8,219 bases of DNA from contig CAVCXB010000138.1 of NCBI GenBank assembly GCA_963605535.1, positions 1 to 8,219 on the forward strand, read 5' to 3'. Positions 1 to 5,632 of the stretch are shown in pieces. Source of the DNA: Anthropogastromicrobium chipingensis_A. GTDB lineage: Bacteria > Bacillota > Clostridia > Lachnospirales > Lachnospiraceae. Numbering within the stretch: the stretch's first letter is position 1; each line of letters begins with the position of its first letter. The notes beneath the pieces are model-generated. The model was given only the letters and a program-made list of their open reading frames with translations. It was not told the DNA's origin and made no database searches. The translations under genes and the position numbers were made by a program.

Positions 1-752
1 ATAAGATCGGCATGATCTTTCAGGAGCCGATGACCGCGCTGAATCCGACAATGACAATCGGAAGCCAGATCATGGAAGTTTTGAGACGTCACGAGACCGA
101 TGCGGACGGAAAGAAAATTTCCAAGGATGCAGCAAAGAAGCGAGCAATCGAATTGCTTCGCATGGTAAAGCTGCCAAACCCAGAACGACGTGTCGATCAG
201 TTTCCACATGAATTTTCTGGTGGACAGTTACAGCGTGTCGTCATTGCAATGGCAATGGCATGTTCCCCAAAGGTACTGATTGCCGATGAGCCGACCACCG
301 CACTCGATGTTACAGTGCAGGCACAGATTCTTGATCTGATGAAGGAAATGCAAAAGACCAAGAAAATATCGATTATTATCATCACACATGATCTTGGTGT
401 TGTCGCAAATATCGCAAAGCATGTCGCTGTTATGTACGGTGGAATGGTTGTGGAGAGCGGAACGGTTATGGATATTTTCTACCGTTCCAAGCATCCGTAT
501 ACATGGGGCTTACTTGATTCTGTTTCCCGAAAGAATAAGAAAAAGGGAAAAACGCTTGTCTCCATCGAGGGAACGCCGCCAGATTTGGTAAAGCCACCGA
601 AGGGATGTCCATTTGCAGACCGCTGTGACTATGCAATGCAGGTTTGCAAGGATCATCTTCCTCCACAGACCGATATTTCCGAAAGTCATTGCTGCCGCTG
701 CTGGTTAAACGACCCGGATTGTCCGGTAAAGCCAGAACGCAGCTTATCATAA
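1..752 (+). CDS. oppD: Oligopeptide/dipeptide ABC importer ATP-binding subunit, OppD/DppD type (5' truncated by window edge)
   Basis: This is one of the two ATPases that power an Opp/Dpp-type peptide importer at the inner face of the membrane. The reading frame is open to the left edge: codons K-I-G precede the first visible Met at 12, so the start and the Walker A loop lie outside the window. Numbering from that Met, the visible parts are the Q-loop (FQEP, Q4), the ABC signature FSGGQLQR (68-75), Walker B VLIADEP (88-94) and the switch His in THD (H126). The C-terminal oligopeptide-transporter extension begins near 160 (HPYTWGLL). It carries the cysteine pattern CX5CX6CX17C (C199, C205, C212, C230) plus extra cysteines at 227, 228 and 237. 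The substrate-binding protein and permeases are presumably upstream. Peptide is the likely substrate, but opp versus dpp, or a nickel or other Opp-like cargo, cannot be told from the ATPase alone. Confidence 0.93.
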   Translation, partial: KIGMIFQEPMTALNPTMTIGSQIMEVLRRHETDADGKKISKDAAKKRAIELLRMVKLPNPERRVDQFPHEFSGGQLQRVVIAMAMACSPKVLIADEPTTALDVTVQAQILDLMKEMQKTKKISIIIITHDLGVVANIAKHVAVMYGGMVVESGTVMDIFYRSKHPYTWGLLDSVSRKNKKKGKTLVSIEGTPPDLVKPPKGCPFADRCDYAMQVCKDHLPPQTDISESHCCRCWLNDPDCPVKPERSLS

Positions 753-772
753 AGAAATGATAGAAGTAGAAA

Positions 773-844
773 AGAATCAAAAGAATCGAAAGAAACGATA
801 ACATCAATAAAAACGATAAAAACAATAAAAACGATAAAAACGAT
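773..844 (+). repeat. 9-nt tandem repeat (AAAAACGAT type), about 8 units
   Basis: The spacer between the two importer ATPase genes contains a 9-nt periodicity. Successive units read AGAATCAAA, AGAATCGAA, AGAAACGAT, AACATCAAT, AAAAACGAT, AAAAACAAT, AAAAACGAT and AAAAACGAT. The last four are nearly perfect and the first ones are degenerate, as expected for a minisatellite that grows at one end. The frame of the downstream gene meets stop codons here, so it is not a coding extension. The surrounding spacer (753-885) holds no terminator-like hairpin and no convincing promoter. Confidence 0.8.
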
Positions 845-885
845 ACGAACCAAGAACTATAAAAATAGAAAGGCAGGACAGCACG

Positions 886-1872
886 ATGGAAAGTGGAGAG
901 GTTTTATTTGATATCCGTCATTTAAAGAAAAGCTTTCAGGTGGCTGATGGAGAACTCAAGGCAGTCAATGATGTCACTTTTCAGATCAAAAAGGGTGAAA
1001 TTTTTGGTTTGGTAGGTGAGTCGGGCTGTGGAAAAAGTACACTCGGACGCACGCTGGTCCGCCTTTATAAGCCAAACGGTGGCGAGGTACTTTATAAAGG
1101 AAAGTCTATTGCAAAGCTGAAGCGAAAAGAAGCAAAGGCTTACACCAGAGAGGTGCAGATGATTTTCCAGCAGCCATACGCTTCCCTTGATCCGCGTATG
1201 ACAATCGGAGATATTATTAAGGAAGGAATGAAGATCCATCACATGGGCAGCAAGGAAGAGATGGATGCGCGCATGTATGAGTTGATGGATCTGGTCGGAA
1301 TGAACCCGGAGCATGCAAGACGTTTCCCGTATGAGTTTTCTGGTGGCCAGCGTCAGAGAGCCGGAATTGCCCGTGCGCTTGCCGTTGATCCAGAGTTTAT
1401 TGTCTGCGATGAACCGATCTCCGCGCTGGATGTTTCGATTCAGGCACAGATTATCAATCTTCTTAAGCGCCTTCAGGGTGAACTTGGCCTTACCCTTTTG
1501 TTTATCGCACACGATCTGTCGATGGTTCGATACATTTCAGACCGCGTTGGCGTTATGTACTTGGGATCCATGGTGGAGATTGCGGAGGCAGAAGAGCTTT
1601 ATGTCAATCCGCTTCATCCATACACGCAGGCACTCATTTCGGCGGCACCGGCGCCGGATCCACTCGAGGAAAATGTTCGGGAGCGCATCGTCTTAGAGGG
1701 AGACGTGCCAAGTCCGATTGACTGCCCGAAAGGATGTCCATTTGCAGGAAGATGTCGGTTTGCAACGGAAAAGTGCAAAACTGAAAAGCCAGAGCTAAAG
1801 GAATTTCCGGGTGGACATTTGGTTGCGTGCCACAGGGCAGAGGAACTTCAGGGCGCAGGCGGAATGCTGTAA
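886..1872 (+). CDS. oppF: Oligopeptide/dipeptide ABC importer ATP-binding subunit, OppF/DppF type
   Basis: This is the second ATPase of the peptide importer, complete at 328 residues, the usual length for OppF/DppF. It should pair with the upstream OppD-type subunit to form the nucleotide-binding heterodimer on the cytoplasmic side. Visible motifs in order are Walker A GESGCGKST (44-52), the Q-loop FQQP (Q95), the signature FSGGQRQR (151-158), Walker B FIVCDEP (171-177, with D175 and E176) and the switch His in IAHD (H209). The C-terminal oligopeptide-transporter region starts near 243 (LHPYTQAL) and repeats the cysteine spacing of its partner, CX5CX6CX17C (C284, C290, C297, C315). The ATG at 886 is preceded by AGGCAGGA at 871-878 with 7-nt spacing. 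The stop lies 21 nt before the GNAT start, so the two are probably cotranscribed. All catalytic residues are present. The family is certain; the exact peptide class is not. Confidence 0.95.
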   Translation: MESGEVLFDIRHLKKSFQVADGELKAVNDVTFQIKKGEIFGLVGESGCGKSTLGRTLVRLYKPNGGEVLYKGKSIAKLKRKEAKAYTREVQMIFQQPYASLDPRMTIGDIIKEGMKIHHMGSKEEMDARMYELMDLVGMNPEHARRFPYEFSGGQRQRAGIARALAVDPEFIVCDEPISALDVSIQAQIINLLKRLQGELGLTLLFIAHDLSMVRYISDRVGVMYLGSMVEIAEAEELYVNPLHPYTQALISAAPAPDPLEENVRERIVLEGDVPSPIDCPKGCPFAGRCRFATEKCKTEKPELKEFPGGHLVACHRAEELQGAGGML

Positions 1873-1877
1873 ACTAC

Positions 1878-1883
1878 AGGAGG
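1878..1883 (+). promoter_or_regulatory. Shine-Dalgarno AGGAGG that decides the GNAT start
   Basis: A perfect AGGAGG lies 10 nt before ATG 1894 but only 4 nt before the in-frame TTG at 1888. The ATG is therefore preferred and the protein is 173 residues, not 175. Confidence 0.8.
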
Positions 1884-1893
1884 AGAATTGATT

Positions 1894-2415
1894 ATGGAAA
1901 TCTATCGTGTTACAAAGGGAGCACCACAGTGGCTGTACAAAGCATATGATTATATTCGCACCGATGCATTCTGCTTCGGACAAAATATTCCGATTGAGAT
2001 CGAGTTTGGAAGAGAGACACCAGAGGATGAACTCGAGGCAGTGATCCTCGTAGAAGATCATAAGCCAATTGCAGGCTGCCGCTTAGTTTATCCGATGGAA
2101 GGTGTCGGAAAGATTGAGCGTGTTTGCGTGGTGCGCGAGAAGCAAAAGGATGGATATGGACGCGTTCTCATCGAGGAGGCGGAAAAGTGGCTTCTTGAAA
2201 ATGGAGTGAAGCATATCGTGATCAATAGCCAGGATCGTGCGGCAGGATTTTACAATAAGCTTGGCTATGTGACAAATCCAGATGTCAGTCCGGCCGTGTA
2301 TGAAGTACACAGAGACGAGCCGAAGAAGGAAGAAATTGAGCAAAAGCAAAAGGAAGAGAAGAAGCCGAAGATTAATCTTGGATTTACTTGTGTGCTTGTC
2401 GAAAAATTTGTATAA
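1894..2415 (+). CDS. GNAT family N-acetyltransferase
   Basis: A 173-residue cytosolic protein of the GNAT fold, which moves an acetyl group from acetyl-CoA to an amine. The acetyl-CoA pyrophosphate loop is visible as QKDGYG (84-89, matching Q/RxxGxG/A) after strand IERVCVV (74-80). Motif B follows as INSQDRAAGFYNKLGY (110-125), with the usual Tyr near the acetyl group. An N-terminal segment (13-40) forms the substrate side. Unusually, a Lys/Glu-rich stretch (about 141-159, EPKKEEIEQKQKEEKKPK) separates the GY segment from the final strand FTCVLVEKF (164-172), where related proteins usually have a short loop. It follows oppF by 21 nt and may be its last operon partner. The acceptor is unknown: a peptide, an amino acid or a small amine are all possible. 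Its 3' end contains the promoter of the next gene. Confidence 0.88.
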   Translation: MEIYRVTKGAPQWLYKAYDYIRTDAFCFGQNIPIEIEFGRETPEDELEAVILVEDHKPIAGCRLVYPMEGVGKIERVCVVREKQKDGYGRVLIEEAEKWLLENGVKHIVINSQDRAAGFYNKLGYVTNPDVSPAVYEVHRDEPKKEEIEQKQKEEKKPKINLGFTCVLVEKFV

Positions 2416-2416
2416 T
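2388..2416 (+). promoter_or_regulatory. Sigma-A type promoter overlapping the GNAT stop codon
   Basis: A perfect -10 TATAAT (2411-2416) lies 17 nt after TTGTGT (2388-2393; TTG of the -35 is conserved, 3-4 of 6 matches). The GNAT TAA stop at 2413-2415 is inside the -10. The expected start is about 2423, placing the peptidase gene on its own transcript in addition to any read-through. A small dyad, ATGAAT-N5-ATTCAT (2415-2431), overlaps the -10 and start region and could be an operator. Confidence 0.6.
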
Positions 2417-2432
2417 GAATGTATGATTCATA

Positions 2433-2470
2433 GCCTCTCGGAAGCTTTGTGGCGATCGGGAGGCATTTTT
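2433..2470 (+). terminator. Intrinsic terminator or leader attenuator before the peptidase gene
   Basis: GCCTCTCG (2433-2440) pairs with CGGGAGGC (2457-2464) as an 8-bp stem with one G-U pair and a 16-nt loop, followed by ATTTTT (2465-2470). It could end the opp/GNAT transcript. If the promoter at 2388-2416 is used, the hairpin lies within the first 45 nt of the new message and would act as an attenuator. The long loop makes it weaker than the terminators at 3628 and 8136. Confidence 0.55.
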
Positions 2471-2473
2471 GCA

Positions 2474-2479
2474 GGGAGG
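2474..2479 (+). promoter_or_regulatory. Shine-Dalgarno GGGAGG that decides the peptidase start
   Basis: GGGAGG ends 9 nt before ATG 2489 and fixes that start. The upstream in-frame ATG at 2282 lies inside the GNAT gene and would add 69 Arg/Lys-rich residues unlike any peptidase. The 5' arm of the leader hairpin (CCTCTC, 2434-2439) can also pair with this SD. Confidence 0.85.
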
Positions 2480-2488
2480 AAAATAGAT

Positions 2489-3613
2489 ATGACGATAAAA
2501 AACGAAGAGATAGAAGAAATATTTGAAGTATTTAGCAAGCTTGTGTCCATTGACTCACCATCTTTGCAGGAGCGAAAAATGGCAGACCATGTAAAGGCTC
2601 TGTTTGCTGGGATTGGTGTAAGTTTAGAAGAAGATACGACTCAGTCCATCACGGGTTCCGATGCAGGAAATTTGTTTGGAAGAGTAGCGGAAGAAGGCGA
2701 ATCAGGTACCCCTGTCCTTTTTGCGGCACATATGGACACGGTAAATCCAGCATTGGGGAAGAAAGCAATTCTCCATGAGGATGGAACTGTGACGAGTGAG
2801 GGAACGACCGTACTTGGTGCAGATGATCTTTCTGGTGTAACGGCGATTTATGAGGCCGTAAAATATATTAAGGAAAATAAGCTGCCGCATCGTCCGATTG
2901 AGATTTTAATTACGGTTGAAGAGGAACTTTACTGCAAGGGCGCAAATGCATTTGACTACAATAAAGTGACAGCAAAAGAAGCATATGTACTCGATTTGAG
3001 TGGTCCGATTGGAACGGCAGCGTATGCGGCACCGACGCTTGTTTCCTTTGAGGCTACAATCAATGGAAAAGCTGCACATGCGGGATTTCATCCAGAGGAC
3101 GGAATTAACAGTATTCTTGCTGCTGCAAAAGCGATTGCTGTACTGCCGCAAGGTCATATCGATGACATCACTACGGCAAATATTGGCGTTATTTCCGGCG
3201 GAAGCGGAACCAATATTGTTTCAGAGAGCTGCCATATCAGCGGTGAAATCCGAAGCTTAAGCCATGAGAAAGCATTGCAGGTTTTGAATGCGTATCATGA
3301 GACATTCCAGAGAGAAGCTGAAAATGTGGGTGCTTACCTTGCATGGGAGGAAAAGCTTAATATTCAGGCTTACGAGACTGGCTTGAATAGTGATGTGGCA
3401 AAGCGCTACGTAGAGGCTGTTGAAAAACAAAAGCTGATTCCGGTATTTGAGAAAACCTTTGGTGGTAGTGATAATAATGTATTTGCACAGCATGGAATTG
3501 CAGGTCTTGTCATTGCCACGTCGATGAACCAGGTACATAGTTGCAGAGAATATGCCAATCTCTTTGAGATTGCACAGGTGACGCAGATTTTAATTGATTT
3601 GAGTAAAAATTGA
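2489..3613 (+). CDS. M20 family zinc metallopeptidase, PepT/YqjE-like
   Basis: A 374-residue cytosolic di-zinc exopeptidase of the M20 clan, close in length and motif order to the PepT-like/YqjE group. It probably trims short peptides to amino acids. Metal and catalytic residues are visible: H81 and D83 in AAHMDTV, D112 in GADDLSG (bridging metal ligand), the catalytic pair E144-E145 in TVEEELYC, D169 in LDLSGP, and the last ligand H350 in NQVHSCREY. The lid/dimerisation domain is about 180-290 and contains GKAAHAGFHPE (H197). GGSDNN (325-330) near the C terminus is also typical. No signal peptide is seen. Its position behind two peptide-importer ATPases suggests it digests imported peptides, although it appears to have its own promoter and ends at its own terminator. 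True tripeptidase T activity cannot be asserted, so no symbol is given. Confidence 0.92.
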   Translation: MTIKNEEIEEIFEVFSKLVSIDSPSLQERKMADHVKALFAGIGVSLEEDTTQSITGSDAGNLFGRVAEEGESGTPVLFAAHMDTVNPALGKKAILHEDGTVTSEGTTVLGADDLSGVTAIYEAVKYIKENKLPHRPIEILITVEEELYCKGANAFDYNKVTAKEAYVLDLSGPIGTAAYAAPTLVSFEATINGKAAHAGFHPEDGINSILAAAKAIAVLPQGHIDDITTANIGVISGGSGTNIVSESCHISGEIRSLSHEKALQVLNAYHETFQREAENVGAYLAWEEKLNIQAYETGLNSDVAKRYVEAVEKQKLIPVFEKTFGGSDNNVFAQHGIAGLVIATSMNQVHSCREYANLFEIAQVTQILIDLSKN

Positions 3614-3627
3614 TAACAAAGCTAGGC

Positions 3628-3656
3628 AAGGACATCCGCGAGGGTGCCCTTTTTTT
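3628..3656 (+). terminator. Rho-independent terminator of the peptidase gene
   Basis: AGGACATCC (3629-3637) pairs with GGGTGCCCT (3642-3650) across a GCGA tetraloop of GNRA type, with one A-C mismatch and one G-U pair. It is followed by a run of Ts to 3656. It starts 15 nt after the peptidase stop and insulates the next gene. Its core is nearly identical to the terminator after feoB. Confidence 0.9.
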
Positions 3657-3670
3657 GAACGACGAATTCA

Positions 3671-3699
3671 ATGACAAGTGGGTGAAAGTATGATATGAT
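3671..3699 (+). promoter_or_regulatory. Promoter of the AAA-ATPase/PD-(D/E)XK gene
   Basis: ATGACA (3671-3676, 5 of 6 matches to TTGACA) lies 17 nt before TATGAT (3694-3699, 5 of 6 matches to TATAAT). It is just downstream of a terminator and about 60 nt upstream of the start codon, so this gene likely has its own transcript. Confidence 0.65.
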
Positions 3700-3758
3700 A
3701 ATGCTACAACAAGGTAATCGTCGAGCAGAAAAATAAGCCAGCAAGAAAGGAGTTCTCT

Positions 3759-5471
3759 ATGAAAAGGCGAAAGCTTCCAACAGGAATTGATAATTTTAAA
3801 AAAGTTCGTAGCGGCAATTATTATTACGTAGATAAAACTTCATTGATTGAGCAGGTATTGGAAAATGGAAGTGAAGTTACTTTATTTACACGTCCGCGTC
3901 GTTTTGGAAAATCTTTAAATATGAGTATGTTGGAAAGCTTTTTTGAAGTGGGAGCCGATTCAACACTTTTTAAAGATCTTTCTATTTCAAAAAATATAGA
4001 GTTGTGTGAGCAGCATATGGGGCAATATCCGACAATTGCGATTAGTTTGAAGGGAGTAGATGCAGCATCTTATCAGGATGCATTTGATGCACTGGTTGAT
4101 ATTGTGAATCAGGTCGCATTTCGTTTTCAGTTTTTAATGGAAAGTTCCAGATTATCGTCACTAGACAAAAAGCGATTTGAAGGACTTACAAACGAAGCGA
4201 TGACACAAAAAACATTGAGTTCGAGTCTTTTATGGCTCAGTATTTTTCTCGAAAAACATTACAATAAAAAAGTGGTTGTGTTAATTGATGAGTATGATGT
4301 ACCATTGGCAAAAGCACATGAAAATGGATATTATGACCAGATGGTACTTTTGATCCGAAACATGTTTGGAAATGTATTAAAAACAAATAATAGCCTTGCA
4401 TTTGCAGTATTGACAGGATGCCTGCGCATTGCAAAAGAGAGTATTTTTACAGGACTCAATAATTTTAAGGTGTATTCGATTACAAATACAGAATTTGATG
4501 AGACATTTGGCTTTACAGATAGAGAAGTGAAGGAAATGCTTCATTATTATGAAATGGATAATCGCTATGAAGAAATAAAGGAGTGGTATGATGGATATCG
4601 TTTCGGAAATGCAGATGTATATTGTCCATGGGATGTGGTGAATTATTGCAATGATCATCTGAATAATCCAAATGCAAAGCCTGAAAATTATTGGATGAAT
4701 ACAAGTGGAAATAATGTAATCAATCATTTCATTGATAGTGTAAACGAGCCTGATATGCTTACAAAGACAGAACTAGAGTGGCTTGTGAATGGAAAGATTG
4801 TTAGAAAACGAGTCGATGAGATGGTTACCTATAGCGATTTGTATTCCTCAATGGATAATTTGTGGAGTACACTTTTTATGACGGGATATTTGACGCAGCG
4901 TGGTCAGGAAAGTGATGGACGTTTTTGTCTGGCGATTCCAAACAGAGAGATACGAAACATTATTACGGAGCGCGTTTTGACTCTGTTTCGTGATGAGGTT
5001 AAAAAAGATGGCGAGATGGCAGAGGATTTTTGCCAGGCTTTGGTGGCTGGAAATGCAAAGAAAGTCGAAACACTTTTAAGTGCGTATATGGAGAAAACTA
5101 TCAGCATTCGAGATACCTTTGTGCGTAAGTCGATTAAGGAAAATTTCTATCATGGAATTCTACTTGGAATTTTAAGCTATAAAGGTAGCTGGAATGTTTC
5201 TTCCAACCGTGAGTCAGGAGAAGGCTTTAGTGATATATTAGTCGAAGTGGGGGATTTAAATATTGGGATTGTGATAGAAGTAAAATATGTAAAGGATGAT
5301 GAGAAAGCAGAAAGTGATCATTTATTAGAAGCAACATGCGTGGATGCGTTAAATCAAATTGAAAGCAGAGATTATGCGCAAAGTTTGAGGCAAGATGGAA
5401 TGAAGAAAATTTTGAAGTATGGAATTGCATTTCAGACGAAGAAGTGCTGTGTGAGAAGAGCCGATTCGTAG
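3759..5471 (+). CDS. AAA-ATPase_like protein with C-terminal PD-(D/E)XK nuclease-fold domain
   Basis: A 570-residue soluble protein of the group annotated by Pfam as AAA-ATPase_like plus PDDEXK_9 (formerly DUF1703). The group is abundant and multi-copy in Bacteroidetes and Clostridia, and its role is unsettled. The N-terminal signature YYYVDKTSLI (21-30) precedes the P-loop RPRRFGKS (45-52, catalytic K51), where Arg replaces the usual first Gly, as is typical of the family. Walker B is VVVLIDEYD (172-180). Further family blocks are LTGCLRIAKESIFTGLNN (218-235) and WYDGYRFG (276-283). The C-terminal domain shows GEGFSDI (487-493, D492) and IEVK (506-509, E507 and K509), the PD-(D/E)XK active-site pattern, then KYGIAF (553-558). 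It looks intact. AAAGGAG (3746-3752) is 6 nt before the ATG. G+C is lower than in its neighbours, suggesting transfer. No clear terminator follows, so read-through towards feoB is possible. A defence, selfish-element or nucleic-acid-processing role is inference only. Confidence 0.9.
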   Translation: MKRRKLPTGIDNFKKVRSGNYYYVDKTSLIEQVLENGSEVTLFTRPRRFGKSLNMSMLESFFEVGADSTLFKDLSISKNIELCEQHMGQYPTIAISLKGVDAASYQDAFDALVDIVNQVAFRFQFLMESSRLSSLDKKRFEGLTNEAMTQKTLSSSLLWLSIFLEKHYNKKVVVLIDEYDVPLAKAHENGYYDQMVLLIRNMFGNVLKTNNSLAFAVLTGCLRIAKESIFTGLNNFKVYSITNTEFDETFGFTDREVKEMLHYYEMDNRYEEIKEWYDGYRFGNADVYCPWDVVNYCNDHLNNPNAKPENYWMNTSGNNVINHFIDSVNEPDMLTKTELEWLVNGKIVRKRVDEMVTYSDLYSSMDNLWSTLFMTGYLTQRGQESDGRFCLAIPNREIRNIITERVLTLFRDEVKKDGEMAEDFCQALVAGNAKKVETLLSAYMEKTISIRDTFVRKSIKENFYHGILLGILSYKGSWNVSSNRESGEGFSDILVEVGDLNIGIVIEVKYVKDDEKAESDHLLEATCVDALNQIESRDYAQSLRQDGMKKILKYGIAFQTKKCCVRRADS

Positions 5472-5502
5472 AAGGTACTCTTAGTGACAACTTGTTAAAT
5501 GA

Positions 5503-5525
5503 AAAATATTCTCAATAAGTATTTT
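5503..5525 (+). promoter_or_regulatory. AT-rich dyad overlapping the -35 of the feoAB promoter (possible operator)
   Basis: AAAATATT (5503-5510) and AGTATTTT (5518-5525) form an 8-bp inverted repeat with one mismatch and a 7-nt spacer. The inner TATT-CTC-AATA (5507-5517) is itself a perfect dyad. It abuts or overlaps the -35 TTTTCA. ATTCTCAAT resembles the ATTCTCATT seen in some Fur sites, but the match is not strong enough to name the regulator. Confidence 0.35.
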
Positions 5526-5550
5526 CAAACGTGTCATGAGTTGTTATAAT
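5522..5550 (+). promoter_or_regulatory. Promoter of feoAB with extended -10
   Basis: TTTTCA (5522-5527, 4 of 6 matches) is 17 nt before a perfect TATAAT (5545-5550). The TGT at 5542-5544 gives an extended -10 (TGnTATAAT). The predicted start near 5557 leaves a leader of about 75 nt before the feoAB start codon. Confidence 0.7.
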
Positions 5551-5572
5551 CATTCCTGAAACACATATAGAA

Positions 5573-5594
5573 TACCGAAAAGAAGTTTTTGGTA
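5573..5594 (+). promoter_or_regulatory. Hairpin in the feoAB 5' leader
   Basis: TACCGAAAA (5573-5581) pairs with TTTTTGGTA (5586-5594) over a GAAG loop, a 9-bp stem with one G-U pair. It lies about 16 nt inside the predicted transcript and ends 23 nt before the SD. No U-run follows, so it is not a terminator. It may be an mRNA-stabilising 5' structure or an operator dyad. I see no known riboswitch consensus around it. Confidence 0.5.
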
Positions 5595-5598
5595 AAGC

Positions 5599-5615
5599 AA
5601 TAATATAATATTATT
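5599..5615 (+). promoter_or_regulatory. Perfect 8-1-8 palindrome just upstream of the feoAB RBS (candidate metalloregulator site)
   Basis: AATAATAT-A-ATATTATT is a perfect 17-bp inverted repeat with a single central base. It lies 3 nt before the SD AAGGAAG (5618-5624), which is 8 nt from ATG 5633. The 8-1-8 architecture and NATAAT hexamers recall Fur boxes (7-1-7 or 9-1-9), but the GATAAT/ATTATC core is shifted. It is downstream of the predicted start site, so a bound protein would act as a roadblock. In AT-rich DNA such a palindrome could arise by chance. Confidence 0.45.
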
Positions 5616-5632
5616 ATAAGGAAGAAACATAC

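Noticed and set aside
466..825. Reverse-strand open frame spanning the end of oppD and the repeat
   Set aside because: It is a hydrophobic-looking start read from A-rich repeats, with no RBS and no recognisable domain, and it overlaps a certain gene.
845..870. TATAAA at 858-863 as an oppF promoter
   Set aside because: The region is A-rich and no -35-like hexamer lies at a proper distance.
922..1512. Long reverse-strand open frame (196 codons) opposite oppF
   Set aside because: It is antisense to conserved ABC motifs, has no RBS or family resemblance, and follows from the codon pattern of the sense gene. Other reverse frames in the window were dismissed for the same reason.
599..1747. Shared 16-nt string GGATGTCCATTTGCAG in oppD and oppF, considered as a direct repeat
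   Set aside because: It encodes the conserved GCPFA segment of the C-terminal domain in both paralogues and needs no mobile-element explanation.
1888..1893. TTG start for the GNAT protein, two codons upstream of the ATG
   Set aside because: The AGGAGG would be only 4 nt from TTG, while ATG 1894 has an acceptable spacing and a better start codon.
2282..2488. In-frame upstream ATG that would extend the peptidase by 69 residues
   Set aside because: The extension lies inside the GNAT gene in another frame, is Arg/Lys-rich and unlike any M20 N terminus. It also crosses the promoter and hairpin, and a strong SD sits 9 nt before ATG 2489.
3657..5500. Terminal inverted or direct repeats marking the AAA-ATPase gene as a transposable element
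   Set aside because: I compared the flanks around 3657-3760 and 5472-5500 and found no matching repeats or target-site duplication. No transposase is present.
5604..5609. TATAAT inside the palindrome as a second feoAB -10
   Set aside because: No -35-like hexamer lies 16-18 nt upstream, and the start site would fall at the Shine-Dalgarno.
5551..5632. Metal-sensing riboswitch in the feoAB leader
   Set aside because: The leader is only about 75 nt with one simple hairpin. It lacks the multi-helix junction expected of the czcD/NiCo class or other known metal riboswitches.
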